Assembly (NCBI RefSeq): GCF_018279705.1 | Contig: NZ_CP036498.1 | Location: forward strand, 5,039,001-5,103,000 | Length of the DNA stretch: 64,000 bases | Direction of reading: 5' to 3' | Source: Tardiphaga alba | Lineage (GTDB): Bacteria > Pseudomonadota > Alphaproteobacteria > Rhizobiales > Xanthobacteraceae | Shown: piece after piece, positions 9,230-17,527 of the stretch | How the letters are laid out: the number at the start of each line of letters is the position of its first letter | Position numbering within the stretch: the stretch's first letter is position 1 | The notes under the pieces: model-generated | What the model was told of the DNA's origin: nothing | Databases searched by the model: none | Seen by the model: only the letters and a program-made list of their open reading frames with translations | Position numbers and translations under genes: made by a program

Positions 9230-9306
9230 GGCCCGGTGGCGGAAATGTCTACGCGGGGGTGAGTGCATCACCTCATATCCTGGTTCAAGTCCAGGCTGGG
9301 CCTCCA
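9230..9306 (+). ncRNA. tRNA-like element, degenerate D and anticodon arms
   Basis: A 77-base element with a complete tRNA acceptor stem (GGCCCGG paired with CTGGGCC, one G-U), a discriminator T, an encoded CCA, and a canonical T arm (CCTGG-TTCAAGT-CCAGG). The D arm is short (GCG/CGC) and the D loop lacks the conserved GG. The anticodon stem can form (GGGTG/CACCT), but the loop AGTGCAT has G where the invariant U33 should be; if real, the anticodon would be UGC (Ala). It is either a decayed tRNA or a tRNA-mimicking RNA. It ends 221 bases before the carB terminator-like hairpin. Confidence 0.5.
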
Positions 9307-9333
9307 TCCTCCGCTCGCTACGCAAGCTTCGGC

Positions 9334-9377
9334 TCGGCGAGCCATATGCCCTCAATCGGCGAGCCATCTGCCCTCAA
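9334..9377 (+). repeat. Tandem 22-nt duplication
   Basis: Two directly adjacent 22-base units, beginning TCGGCGAGCCAT and ending GCCCTCAA, differ at one position (A/C at unit base 13). They lie between the tRNA-like element and carB. Two copies only, so not a CRISPR array. Confidence 0.8.
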
Positions 9378-9527
9378 AAAGGCGGCTTCTCCACAGGCGG
9401 GCTTGCCACGCCGGAGCGCATAGCGCGAAGGCGGGATGATGGCTTTAAAAGCCTTCCCTGCCCCGATATGATGGTCTAAAGACAGCCGCGCGCGAGGATC
9501 AACTGCTGATCAGGCGCCCGGGCCCGA

Positions 9528-9555
9528 GGGACGCGCGTGTGCGCGCCCTTTTTTT
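9528..9555 (+). terminator. Terminator or attenuator hairpin before carB
   Basis: GGG-a-CGCGC-GTGT-GCGCG-CCC is an 8-bp GC stem with one bulged A, followed by seven T (9549-9555). It ends 29 bases before the carB ATG. It could end an RNA covering the tRNA-like region or attenuate carB. The GC-rich stretch at 9486-9494 could pair with part of the stem as an antiterminator. Confidence 0.7.
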
Positions 9556-9584
9556 GTGCCGATTTGTCACCACCGCGAGATGCA

Positions 9585-12500
9585 ATGCCAAAACGCACCG
9601 ACATATCCACCATCCTGATCATCGGCGCCGGTCCTATCGTGATCGGCCAGGCCTGCGAGTTCGACTATTCGGGCACGCAAGCCGTCAAGACGCTGAAGGA
9701 CGAGGGCTACCGGGTCGTTCTGGTCAATTCCAATCCGGCCACGATCATGACCGATCCGGAATTGGCTGATGCAACCTACATCGAGCCGATCACACCCGAG
9801 ATCGTCGCCAAGATCATCGAGAAAGAGCGCCACGTCATTCCCGGCGGCTTCGCGCTGCTGCCGACCATGGGCGGCCAGACCGCGCTGAACTGCGCGCTGT
9901 CGCTGCGCCAGCAGGGCACGCTGGAGAAATTCGACGTCGAGATGATCGGCGCCACCGCCGAGGCCATCGACAAGGCGGAAGACCGCCAGCTGTTCCGCGA
10001 GGCGATGACCAAGATCGGGCTGGAGACGCCGAAGTCGCGTCTCGCCAATGCCTCGGACCTCAAGAAGCAGTATCGCGACAAGCACAATGCCGAGCGCGAG
10101 AAGCTCTCCGGCGAAGCGCTGGCGGAGCATGAGCGCCAGTGGGTGCTGCATGAAGGCGATCGCCGCAAGCGCTACCAGGAGCATGCCCTCGGCCAGGCAC
10201 TGATGGCGCTGTCCGAAATCGGCCTGCCCGCCATCATCCGTCCGTCCTTCACCATGGGCGGCACCGGCGGCGGCATTGCCTATAATCGCGAGGAGTTTTT
10301 GGACATCATCGAGCGTGGCCTCGATGCCTCTCCGACCAACGAAGTGCTGATCGAAGAATCCGTGCTCGGCTGGAAAGAGTACGAGATGGAAGTCGTCCGC
10401 GATAAGAAGGACAACTGCATCATCATCTGCTCGATCGAGAATCTCGATCCGATGGGCGTGCATACCGGCGACAGCATCACCGTCGCACCGGCGCTGACGC
10501 TCACCGACAAGGAATATCAGATCATGCGCGACGCCTCGCTGGCGGTGCTGCGCGAGATCGGCGTCGAGACCGGCGGCTCCAACGTGCAGTTCGGCGTCAA
10601 CCCCGCCGACGGCCGTATGGTCGTGATCGAGATGAATCCGCGCGTATCGCGCTCCTCGGCGCTGGCGTCGAAGGCCACCGGCTTCCCGATCGCCAAGGTC
10701 GCGGCAAAGCTCGCCGTCGGCTACACGCTCGATGAAATCGCGAACGACATCACCGGCGGCGCCACCCCGGCGTCGTTCGAGCCGACCATCGACTATGTCG
10801 TCACCAAGATCCCGCGTTTCGCGTTCGAGAAATTCCCCGGCGCCTCGCGCACCCTGACCACCTCGATGAAGTCGGTGGGCGAAGTGATGGCCATCGGCCG
10901 CACCTTCCAGGAATCGCTGCAGAAGGCCCTGCGTGGTCTCGAAACCGGTCTCACCGGCCTCGACGAGATCGAGATCGAGGATCTCGGCCGCGGCGACGAC
11001 AAGAATGCCATCCGCGCTGCCCTGGGCACGCCGACGCCGGACCGTATCCTGCAGGTCGGCCAGGCCATGCGCCTCGGCTGGACCGACGAGGAGATCTTCA
11101 ACTCCTGCAAGATCGATCCGTGGTTCCTGGCGCAGATGCGCGGCATCGTGGATATGGAAGCCAAGGTGAAGGCCAACGGACTGCCGACCCATGCTTTTGG
11201 CATGCGCTCGCTCAAGGCCATGGGCTTCTCGGATGCGCGCCTCGCAGTGCTCGCCGGCAAGACCGATGCGGAAGTGAAGGCGCTGCGCCGATCGCTAAAT
11301 GTCCGCCCGGTGTTCAAGCGCATCGACACCTGCGCGGCCGAGTTCGCCTCGCCAACCGCTTACATGTATTCGACCTACGAGTCGTCTTTCGCTGGCAACT
11401 TTGCCGATGAAAGCCAGCCGTCGGACAAGAACAAGGTCATCATCCTTGGCGGCGGTCCGAACCGTATCGGCCAGGGCATCGAGTTCGACTATTGCTGCTG
11501 CCACGCCTGCTTCGCGCTCGCCGATGCTGGCTATGAGACCATCATGGTCAACTGCAATCCGGAAACCGTGTCGACCGACTACGACACCGCGGATCGCCTC
11601 TATTTCGAACCGCTCACTGCGGAAGACGTGCTCGAAATCATCGATACCGAGCGCCAGAACGGCACGCTGCATGGCGTGATCGTGCAGTTCGGCGGCCAGA
11701 CGCCGCTGAAACTCGCGCGCGCGCTGGAAGCCGCCGATGTGCCGATCCTCGGCACCTCGCCGGACGCCATCGACCTTGCCGAAGATCGCGACCGCTTCAA
11801 GCGTATCCTCGACAAGCTCAAGCTCAAGCAGCCGAAGAACGGCATCGCCTATTCGGTGGAGCAGGCCCGCCTCGTCGCCGCCGATCTCGGCCTGCCGCTG
11901 GTGGTGCGCCCGTCCTACGTGCTGGGCGGCCGCGCAATGCAGATCATCCGCGAGGAAAGCCAGCTCGGCGACTACCTGCTCGGCACCCTGCCCGAACTGG
12001 TGCCCGGCGACGTCAAGGCCCGCTATCCCAACGACAAGACCGGCCAGATCAACACGGTGCTCGGCACCAATCCGCTGCTGTTTGATCGCTATCTGTCGGA
12101 TGCCATCGAAGTCGATGTCGATTGCCTGTGCGACGGTACCGACACGTTTGTCGTTGGCATCATGGAGCATATCGAAGAAGCCGGCATTCACTCCGGCGAC
12201 TCCGCCTGCTCGCTGCCGCCGCATTCGCTCGATGACACGATGATCGCCGAACTCGAACGCCAGACCCGCGAAATGGCACTCGGGCTCGACGTGGTCGGCC
12301 TGATGAACGTGCAGTTCGCCATCAAGGACGGCGAAGTCTATGTGCTCGAAGTCAATCCGCGCGCCTCGCGCACGGTGCCCTTCGTCGCCAAGGTGATGGG
12401 CATGCCGGTCGCCAAGATCGCCGCGCGCATCATGGCCGGCGAGAAGCTCGCGGACTTCAATCTGAAGAAGCGCAAGCTCAACCATGTCGGCGTGAAGGAA

Positions 12501-13049
12501 TCGGTTTTCCCGTTCGCGCGTTTCCCCGGCGTCGATACCGTGCTCGGCCCGGAGATGCGCTCGACCGGCGAAGTGATGGGCATCGACTCGTCGTTCGAGA
12601 TTGCATTCGCCAAGAGCCAGCTCGGCGGCGGCACGCGCGTGCCGCGCAAGGGCACGGTCTTCGTGTCGGTGCGCGAAAGCGACAAGACCCGCATCCTCGA
12701 TGCCGTGAAGCTGCTCGCATCGAGCGGCTTCAAGATCGTCGCCACCGGCGGCACCCAGCGCTTCCTGGTCGATAACGGCGTACAGGCCGAGAAGATCAAC
12801 AAGGTGCTGGAAGGTCGCCCGCATATCGTGGACGCCATCACCAATGGCGAGATCCAGCTGGTACTGAACACCACCGACGGACCGCAGGCACTGGCCGACA
12901 GCCGCTCGCTGCGGCGGGCTGCCCTCTTGCATAAAGTACCGTATTACACCACACTTTCAGGGGCTGTGGCGGCTGCGCAGGGTGTCCGTGCCAATCTGGA
13001 CGGCGACCTTGAGGTTCGCACATTGCAGAGTTACTTTTCCGAAGCCTGA
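9585..13049 (+). CDS. carB: Carbamoyl-phosphate synthase large subunit
   Basis: Makes carbamoyl phosphate from bicarbonate, ammonia supplied by CarA, and two ATP. The protein is 1154 residues from ATG 9585 ([17 protein letters not shown]); the upstream GTG at 9537 lies inside a hairpin loop and was rejected. It has two homologous ATP-grasp halves: the first opens with [21 protein letters not shown], the second with [20 protein letters not shown]. Each carries the conserved metal/ATP segment ([19 protein letters not shown] and [19 protein letters not shown]). The C-terminal MGS-like allosteric domain (about 1015 onward, [17 protein letters not shown]) is complete. Confidence 0.97.
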   Translation: MPKRTDISTILIIGAGPIVIGQACEFDYSGTQAVKTLKDEGYRVVLVNSNPATIMTDPELADATYIEPITPEIVAKIIEKERHVIPGGFALLPTMGGQTALNCALSLRQQGTLEKFDVEMIGATAEAIDKAEDRQLFREAMTKIGLETPKSRLANASDLKKQYRDKHNAEREKLSGEALAEHERQWVLHEGDRRKRYQEHALGQALMALSEIGLPAIIRPSFTMGGTGGGIAYNREEFLDIIERGLDASPTNEVLIEESVLGWKEYEMEVVRDKKDNCIIICSIENLDPMGVHTGDSITVAPALTLTDKEYQIMRDASLAVLREIGVETGGSNVQFGVNPADGRMVVIEMNPRVSRSSALASKATGFPIAKVAAKLAVGYTLDEIANDITGGATPASFEPTIDYVVTKIPRFAFEKFPGASRTLTTSMKSVGEVMAIGRTFQESLQKALRGLETGLTGLDEIEIEDLGRGDDKNAIRAALGTPTPDRILQVGQAMRLGWTDEEIFNSCKIDPWFLAQMRGIVDMEAKVKANGLPTHAFGMRSLKAMGFSDARLAVLAGKTDAEVKALRRSLNVRPVFKRIDTCAAEFASPTAYMYSTYESSFAGNFADESQPSDKNKVIILGGGPNRIGQGIEFDYCCCHACFALADAGYETIMVNCNPETVSTDYDTADRLYFEPLTAEDVLEIIDTERQNGTLHGVIVQFGGQTPLKLARALEAADVPILGTSPDAIDLAEDRDRFKRILDKLKLKQPKNGIAYSVEQARLVAADLGLPLVVRPSYVLGGRAMQIIREESQLGDYLLGTLPELVPGDVKARYPNDKTGQINTVLGTNPLLFDRYLSDAIEVDVDCLCDGTDTFVVGIMEHIEEAGIHSGDSACSLPPHSLDDTMIAELERQTREMALGLDVVGLMNVQFAIKDGEVYVLEVNPRASRTVPFVAKVMGMPVAKIAARIMAGEKLADFNLKKRKLNHVGVKESVFPFARFPGVDTVLGPEMRSTGEVMGIDSSFEIAFAKSQLGGGTRVPRKGTVFVSVRESDKTRILDAVKLLASSGFKIVATGGTQRFLVDNGVQAEKINKVLEGRPHIVDAITNGEIQLVLNTTDGPQALADSRSLRRAALLHKVPYYTTLSGAVAAAQGVRANLDGDLEVRTLQSYFSEA

Positions 13050-13108
13050 CCTCACAGCCTGATCCGGGATTGCCCGGCAATCCGTATGGAGGTTGGTCAA
13101 GAACGGGG

Positions 13109-13132
13109 CATGACCGGAACCAGCCGGTCATG
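13109..13132. promoter_or_regulatory. Hairpin between carB and greA
   Basis: CATGACCGG-AACCAG-CCGGTCATG is a perfect 9-bp stem 60 bases after carB. No T run follows. It may be a Rho-dependent end structure or leader element. A smaller hairpin, CGCACGC-GTGA-GCGTGCG, lies at 13234-13251 in the greA leader. Confidence 0.45.
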
Positions 13133-13275
13133 GAGCTGTTCTGTTTCGGCGCCTGAATCCTGCATCTGCGCCGGCTGCAACGCACAGCCCCGCAATCCCC
13201 TGCAGGCCGATTTCACGGACTGAGGAGTTTCGTCGCACGCGTGAGCGTGCGGCATGACGTTAAAGGACGAAGAGA

Positions 13276-13752
13276 ATGGTTGAGAAGGTCCCGATGACCG
13301 CCAGCGGTTTTGCTGCCCTCGAAGTGGAGCTGAAAGAGCGCCAGACGGTGCACCGTCCGCGCATCATCGAGCAGATTGCCGAAGCGCGCTCCCATGGCGA
13401 CCTCTCCGAAAACGCCGAGTATCATGCGGCGAAGGAAGAGCAGTCGCATAACGAAGGCCGCATCAGTGAGATCGAAGACAAGCTCGCGCGCGCCGACATC
13501 ATCGATATCAGCAAGCTCTCGGGCGACACGATCAAGTTCGGCGCCACCGTGACGCTGATCGACGAGGACACCGAGAAGAAGACCGTGTGGCAGATCGTCG
13601 GCGAGCCCGAGGCTGACGCCAAGAACGGCCGTATCTCGATCACCTCGCCGCTGGCGCGTGCGCTGATCGGCAAGAGCAAGGGCACCTCCGTCGAGGTGGT
13701 CGCTCCGGGCGGCTCCAAGGCTTATGAAATCACCAAGGTGGAGTGGCGCTGA
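13276..13752 (+). CDS. greA: Transcription elongation factor GreA
   Basis: GreA enters the RNA polymerase secondary channel and stimulates cleavage of backtracked RNA. The 158 residues match the family. The N-terminal coiled coil carries the catalytic acidic tip [20 protein letters not shown], and the C-terminal FKBP-like domain runs from [14 protein letters not shown] to [14 protein letters not shown] with [14 protein letters not shown]. An AGGACGAAGAGA segment lies just before the ATG. The next ATG, at MTASGF, is a possible alternative start seven codons in. A strong terminator follows the gene. Confidence 0.97.
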   Translation: MVEKVPMTASGFAALEVELKERQTVHRPRIIEQIAEARSHGDLSENAEYHAAKEEQSHNEGRISEIEDKLARADIIDISKLSGDTIKFGATVTLIDEDTEKKTVWQIVGEPEADAKNGRISITSPLARALIGKSKGTSVEVVAPGGSKAYEITKVEWR

Positions 13753-13788
13753 TCGCGCGTCGGCCTGACTATACTTCGGGATAGAGCC

Positions 13789-13817
13789 AAAAGCCGCGCT
13801 GACAGCGCGGCTTTTTT
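13789..13817 (+). terminator. Rho-independent terminator of greA
   Basis: AAAAGCCGCGCT-gac-AGCGCGGCTTTTTT is a perfect stem followed by six T, 37 bases after greA. Confidence 0.93.
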
Positions 13818-13972
13818 GTTGCGGCGGATAGCCCCCGCGACCGATGCTGGTGCGGCCGGCACACAAAGTTGGAATAATTCTTGCGATCACGGGGTTTCTC
13901 ACACGAGCGTGACCGGCATCCTGCAATGCAGGAGTGCTATGAGCGATACGTCATCACAGGGGGACTAATGAC

Positions 13973-14368
13973 ATGGACGCTACTATCTCGAAATTTCAGC
14001 CTTACGCACTCAGCCTGATGCGCTTCATGATCGGCCTGGTACTGCTGCAATACGGCATCGCCAAACTGTTTAAGTTTCCGGCCGGCACGATGTTCGACAA
14101 GGTCACGATCAGTTCGCTGCCGGGCATCGCAGGCTGCATCGAACTGGTATTCGGCGCACTGCTGCTCATCGGTCTCTTCACCCGACCGGTTGCCTTCGTC
14201 CTGTCGGGACTGATGGCTTGCGCCTATTTCATTGGTCACTCGGGCAAGGCTTTCTTCCCGCTGCTCAATGGCGGCACGCTGGCTATCGCGCTGTGCTTCG
14301 TTTGCCTTTACATCGCCACAGCTGGCGGTGGCCCGATCAGCGCCGATGCAGCAATGAAGAAGAACTGA
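13973..14368 (+). CDS. DoxX-family membrane protein
   Basis: A 131-residue protein with four predicted membrane helices (LMRFMIGLVLLQYGIAKLF; IAGCIELVFGALLLIGLF; VAFVLSGLMACAYFI; LAIALCFVCLYIATAGGG). This is the DoxX/DoxD-like fold. The family includes putative quinone-linked oxidoreductase subunits and redox-stress membrane proteins, but no reaction is established for this subgroup. The stretch GHSGKAFFPLLNGG between helices 3 and 4 is typical. It stands alone between the greA terminator and a REP-like repeat. Confidence 0.87.
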   Translation: MDATISKFQPYALSLMRFMIGLVLLQYGIAKLFKFPAGTMFDKVTISSLPGIAGCIELVFGALLLIGLFTRPVAFVLSGLMACAYFIGHSGKAFFPLLNGGTLAIALCFVCLYIATAGGGPISADAAMKKN

Positions 14369-14376
14369 GGTCTTTC

Positions 14377-14545
14377 TTATCCCTCCCCCTTGTGGGGAGG
14401 GTGGCCGGCCCACTTGGGCCGGTCGGGTGGGGGTAGCCCCACGTGACGTCAGAGTGTGGGAAACACCCCACCCGTCTCGAAGCTCGCTGAACGCTCGCTT
14501 CGATCCACCCTCCCCGCCGCGCGGCTTCGCCGCTTGGGGGAGGGA
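14377..14545. repeat. REP-like inverted pair between the DoxX and Lrp genes
   Basis: Two inverted arms (from CCCTCCCCCTTGTGGGGAGGG to the GGGTGGGGGTAGCCCC tail, then ACCCCACCCGTCTCG to the CTTGGGGGAGGG end) flank a short centre. It is the same family as 926-1450 and 45720-45881, but with no gene in the centre. Confidence 0.8.
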
Positions 14546-14551
14546 AAAGAA

Positions 14552-15031
14552 CTAATCCGCGTCTTTCAATTCCAGCGGCACGGCCGCATCATATTTCGAA
14601 TTGTGCAGCACCAGCGATGTCCTGACATTGCGCACATGGGGCGCTGCGGTGAGCTGGCTGACAAAGACCTGGAACGTTGCCATGTCCGGCGCCACGCATT
14701 TCAGGATGAAGTCGATCTCGCCGGACAGCATCCAGCACTCGCGCACCAGCGGCTCCTTGCGGACGAAATCCTCGAATGCCTTGAGATCGGCATCGGCCTG
14801 GCTCGCCAAATGCACGGATGCGAATACCGTGACATCGAAACCGAGCTTTCGCGGATCGAGCAGACCACGATAGCCCTGGATGTAGCCGGCCTCTTCCAGC
14901 GCGCGCACGCGACGCAAGCAGGGCGGCGGCGAGATCCCCACGCGCTTGGCGAGTTCCACATTGGTGATTCGGCCATCGGCCTGAATCTCGGCAAGAATTT
15001 TGAGGTCGATCTCGTCTAGGCTTTTCGGCAC
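14552..15031 (-). CDS. Lrp/AsnC-family transcriptional regulator
   Basis: A 159-residue feast/famine regulator. The N-terminal winged helix-turn-helix (LDEIDLKILAEIQADGRITNVELAKRVGISPPPCLRRVRALEEAGYIQGY) is followed by the RAM/AsnC ligand domain (GFDVTVFASVHLASQADADLKAFEDFV to HVRNVRTSLVL). Such proteins usually sense an amino acid and often repress their own gene; the effector here is unknown. It is divergent from trxB, with two AT-rich inverted repeats in the 260-base gap. Confidence 0.93.
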   Translation of the reverse strand: MPKSLDEIDLKILAEIQADGRITNVELAKRVGISPPPCLRRVRALEEAGYIQGYRGLLDPRKLGFDVTVFASVHLASQADADLKAFEDFVRKEPLVRECWMLSGEIDFILKCVAPDMATFQVFVSQLTAAPHVRNVRTSLVLHNSKYDAAVPLELKDAD

Positions 15032-15096
15032 GCGGCGCGGATCCTGCTGGTATTCGGAGCAAGTGGACGCATCTGTTTAGCCGGGAGCATCGACTT

Positions 15097-15113
15097 GCGC
15101 AATTTTATTGCGC
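15097..15113. promoter_or_regulatory. Inverted repeat in the lrp-trxB intergenic region
   Basis: GCGCAAT-TTT-ATTGCGC is a perfect 7-bp inverted repeat 66 bases upstream of the Lrp-type gene. A second palindrome, GAATTGCAATTC, lies at 15160-15171. Both resemble AT-rich sites bound by Lrp/AsnC proteins; binding is inference. Confidence 0.45.
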
Positions 15114-15291
15114 GTGCATTGCAGAAATTAAGCCTTCGCGGGGGAAAATCTGACGGCGTGAATTGCAATTCTTGCATAGCTCACCAGATATTCTAGAATT
15201 CCTACCAACAACTTCGTGCCCGGAGCGACGCAATCGCCGGCACATTTCGCAATCAGCACTGACCAATTTCCCTGCGGAGAGGGACTCGACC

Positions 15292-16257
15292 ATGGCCGCC
15301 TCGATTCATGCCAAAGTCGTCATCATCGGCTCCGGCCCGGCCGGTTACACTGCCGCCATCTACGCCGCCCGCGCCATGCTGGAGCCGGTCCTGATCCAGG
15401 GCATCCAGCCCGGCGGCCAGCTCACCATCACCACCGACGTCGAGAACTATCCGGGCTTCGCGGATGTGGTTCAGGGCCCGTGGCTGATGGAGCAGATGGA
15501 GAAGCAGGCACAGCATGTCGGCACCAAGATCGTCACCGATCTCGTCACCGACCTTGATCTGTCGCAGCGCCCGTTCCGCCTGACCTGCGATTCCGGCGAC
15601 GTTTATATCGCCGAGACCGTGATCCTCGCCACCGGCGCCCAGGCGCGCTGGCTCGGCCTGCCATCGGAAGATGCGTTCCAGGGCGGTGGCGTCTCGGCCT
15701 GCGCCACCTGTGACGGCTTCTTCTATCGCGGCAAGGAAGTGATCGTGGTCGGCGGTGGAAATACCGCCGTCGAGGAAGCGCTGTTCCTGACCAATTTCGC
15801 CTCGCAAGTCACCATCGTGCATCGCCGCGACCACTTCCGCGCCGAGCGCATCCTGCAGGACCGCCTGTTCAAGCATCCGAAGATCAAGGTGGTGTGGGAC
15901 AGCGCCATCGATGAAATCTGCGGCACGCAGGGACCGGCCAAGGTCACCCATGTCCGCCTGAAGAACGTCAAGACCGGCGCGACAACGGATGTGCCCGCCG
16001 ACGGCGTGTTCATCGCCATCGGCCATGCCCCGGCGACCGAACTCGTCAAGGGCCAGCTGAAGCTGAAGCCGTCCGGCTATGTCGAAGTCGCTGCGAATTC
16101 GACCGCGACGTCGGTGCCGGGCGTATTTGCCGCCGGGGACGTCGCCGACGAAACCTATCGCCAGGCGGTCACCGCCGCCGGCATGGGCTGCATGGCCGCG
16201 CTTGAAGCCGAACGCTATCTCGCAGCTCACGCTCACGACCGCGCAGCGGCCGAGTAA
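15292..16257 (+). CDS. trxB: Thioredoxin-disulfide reductase
   Basis: An NADPH- and FAD-dependent enzyme that reduces thioredoxin in the cytoplasm. The 321 residues start at ATG 15292 after GGAGAGGG. Visible parts are the FAD-binding GSGPAGYTAAIYAAR, the redox pair Cys137/Cys140 in ACATCDG, the NADPH loop GGGNTAVEEALFLTNFA, and the second FAD motif GVFAAGDVADETYRQ. A LysR regulator begins 3 bases after the stop, so the two are likely cotranscribed. Confidence 0.96.
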   Translation: MAASIHAKVVIIGSGPAGYTAAIYAARAMLEPVLIQGIQPGGQLTITTDVENYPGFADVVQGPWLMEQMEKQAQHVGTKIVTDLVTDLDLSQRPFRLTCDSGDVYIAETVILATGAQARWLGLPSEDAFQGGGVSACATCDGFFYRGKEVIVVGGGNTAVEEALFLTNFASQVTIVHRRDHFRAERILQDRLFKHPKIKVVWDSAIDEICGTQGPAKVTHVRLKNVKTGATTDVPADGVFIAIGHAPATELVKGQLKLKPSGYVEVAANSTATSVPGVFAAGDVADETYRQAVTAAGMGCMAALEAERYLAAHAHDRAAAE

Positions 16258-16260
16258 ACA

Positions 16261-17184
16261 ATGCCACGAACCCGCAACGGATCTAGCGACATGGACTGGG
16301 ATAAGCTGAAGGTGTTTCACGCGGCTGCCGAAGCGGGGAGCTTCACGCATGCGGGCGAGCAACTCGGATTGTCGCAATCGGCGGTCTCCCGCCAGGTCAG
16401 CGCGCTGGAGCAGGAACTCGCCGTCTCGCTGTTCCATCGCCATGCCCGCGGCCTGATCCTCACCGAGCAGGGCGACCTGCTGTTCCGCACCGCCCATGAC
16501 GTGTTCATGCAGCTGCAGGCGGCGCGCGCCAAGCTGACCGACAGCCGCGAGCGGCCGAGCGGCGACCTCAAGGTCACCACCACCCCCGGCGTCGGCATCA
16601 ACTGGCTGATTCCCCGCCTCGGCGAATTCACAGCGCTCTATCCGGAAATCCGCATCTCGCTGATCGTCACCGACGAGGAACTCGACCTCTCGATGCGCGA
16701 GGCCGATGTCGCGATCCGCACCCGCAAACCGACCCAACCGGACCTGATCCAGCGCAAGCTGTTCGCCATGGGCTTCCACGCCTACTGCTCGCCGGAATAC
16801 ATCAAGCATTTCGGCACGCCGCGGACGCTCGACGAACTCGATGGCCACCGCATCATCATGCTGAGCGATGCGCAGGTGTCACCGCACCTGCAGAACCGCA
16901 GCTGGTTGATCGATGCCGGCCGCAACGGCAATGGCCCGCGCGAGGCGTATTTCAAGGTCAACAACATCCTGGGTCTGATGCGCGCCTGCCAGCAGGGTCT
17001 CGGCATCGCAGCATTGCCGGACTATCTGGTGGAAGAGAACGATCGCCTGGTCCAGCTCTTCAGCGAGTCGGATTCGATCCAACTCGACACGTATTTTGTC
17101 TATCCGGAAGAGCTGAAGACCGTCGCCCGCGTCCAGGTATTCCGCGACTTCATCGTCAGCAAAGCGCAGCGCTGGCCGTCATAA
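16261..17184 (+). CDS. LysR-family transcriptional regulator
   Basis: A 307-residue LysR protein with the N-terminal helix-turn-helix (FHAAAEAGSFTHAGEQLGLSQSAVSRQVSALEQEL) and a periplasmic-binding-like effector domain (SGDLKVTTTPGVGINWLIPRLGEFTALYPEI onward). The start may be ATG 16261 or the internal ATG 16291 (MDWDKLK); neither has a strong Shine-Dalgarno, as expected if it is translationally coupled to trxB, which ends 3 bases upstream. Target genes and inducer are unknown. Confidence 0.92.
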   Translation: MPRTRNGSSDMDWDKLKVFHAAAEAGSFTHAGEQLGLSQSAVSRQVSALEQELAVSLFHRHARGLILTEQGDLLFRTAHDVFMQLQAARAKLTDSRERPSGDLKVTTTPGVGINWLIPRLGEFTALYPEIRISLIVTDEELDLSMREADVAIRTRKPTQPDLIQRKLFAMGFHAYCSPEYIKHFGTPRTLDELDGHRIIMLSDAQVSPHLQNRSWLIDAGRNGNGPREAYFKVNNILGLMRACQQGLGIAALPDYLVEENDRLVQLFSESDSIQLDTYFVYPEELKTVARVQVFRDFIVSKAQRWPS

Positions 17185-17282
17185 CCCGCAAATTCAGCGG
17201 TCAGGCATGCAAACGCTATCGGCATGTCTGACATGACAAGTCATGCGTTGCTGCGGGGCCGCCGCGGGGATCATACTAATCA

Positions 17283-17421
17283 AACGCTGAGGCTCGCGCC
17301 GCGCATTTGTCCCCCTCCTCCAGTGGAGCGGGTCTCAGTTATCCCTCTTGGAAGGTGATTGTGTCGGCCTCTCGAGGCCAATACCTCAGAGCCGGGCTCG
17401 GTCGAGTCCGGCTTTTTTTTT
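17283..17421 (+). ncRNA. Candidate small RNA with a strong terminator
   Basis: The 343-base gap after the LysR gene has no coding frame of interest but does hold a possible promoter (TTGCTG, 18 bases, CATACT) at about 17246-17275. It also has an unpaired CCCCCTCCTCC that could bind Shine-Dalgarno sequences, a GGCCT-CTCG-AGGCC hairpin at about 17366-17379, and a U-tailed terminator at 17390-17421. Together these look like an sRNA of about 140 bases. The ends are estimates and I do not recognise a named family. An inverted repeat CATGAC-AA-GTCATG also lies just upstream, near 17231-17244. Confidence 0.4.
17390..17421 (+). terminator. Rho-independent terminator
   Basis: AGCCGGGCTCG-gt-CGAGTCCGGCT is an 11-bp stem with one G-U pair, followed by nine T. 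Confidence 0.85.
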
Positions 17422-17429
17422 GCGTTCTC

Positions 17430-17521
17430 GTAGCCCGGATGGAGCGCAGCGCAATCCGGGGACCGGCGTTTCAGCGATCTCTGTTGTTCCCGCATTACGC
17501 TGCGCTTCATGCGGGCTACGG
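17430..17521. repeat. REP-like repeat, GTAGCCCGGATGGAGCG family
   Basis: A GTAGCCCGGATGGAGCGCAG arm at 17430-17461 is followed by an inverted partner ending CATGCGGGCTACGG at 17521. The same family recurs at 41968-42090. It lies against the 3' end of the copper ATPase. Confidence 0.75.
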
Positions 17522-17527
17522 TCGGCC

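Noticed and set aside
9334..9377. Possible CRISPR-type repeat
   Set aside because: Only two directly adjacent units with no spacer and no cas gene in the window.
9567..11192. Long open frame (541 codons) on the minus strand
   Set aside because: It lies wholly inside carB, has no recognisable domain, and its composition (His/Asp/Arg-rich) is that expected opposite a GC-rich gene.
11295..12932. Second long minus-strand frame (545 codons)
   Set aside because: Also opposite carB; same shadow composition and no family features.
15253..16848. 531-codon minus-strand frame
   Set aside because: Spans the clear trxB and LysR genes on the opposite strand.
17283..17421. 6S RNA or SRP RNA
   Set aside because: The region lacks the long closing stem and central bubble of 6S RNA and the conserved SRP apical loop.
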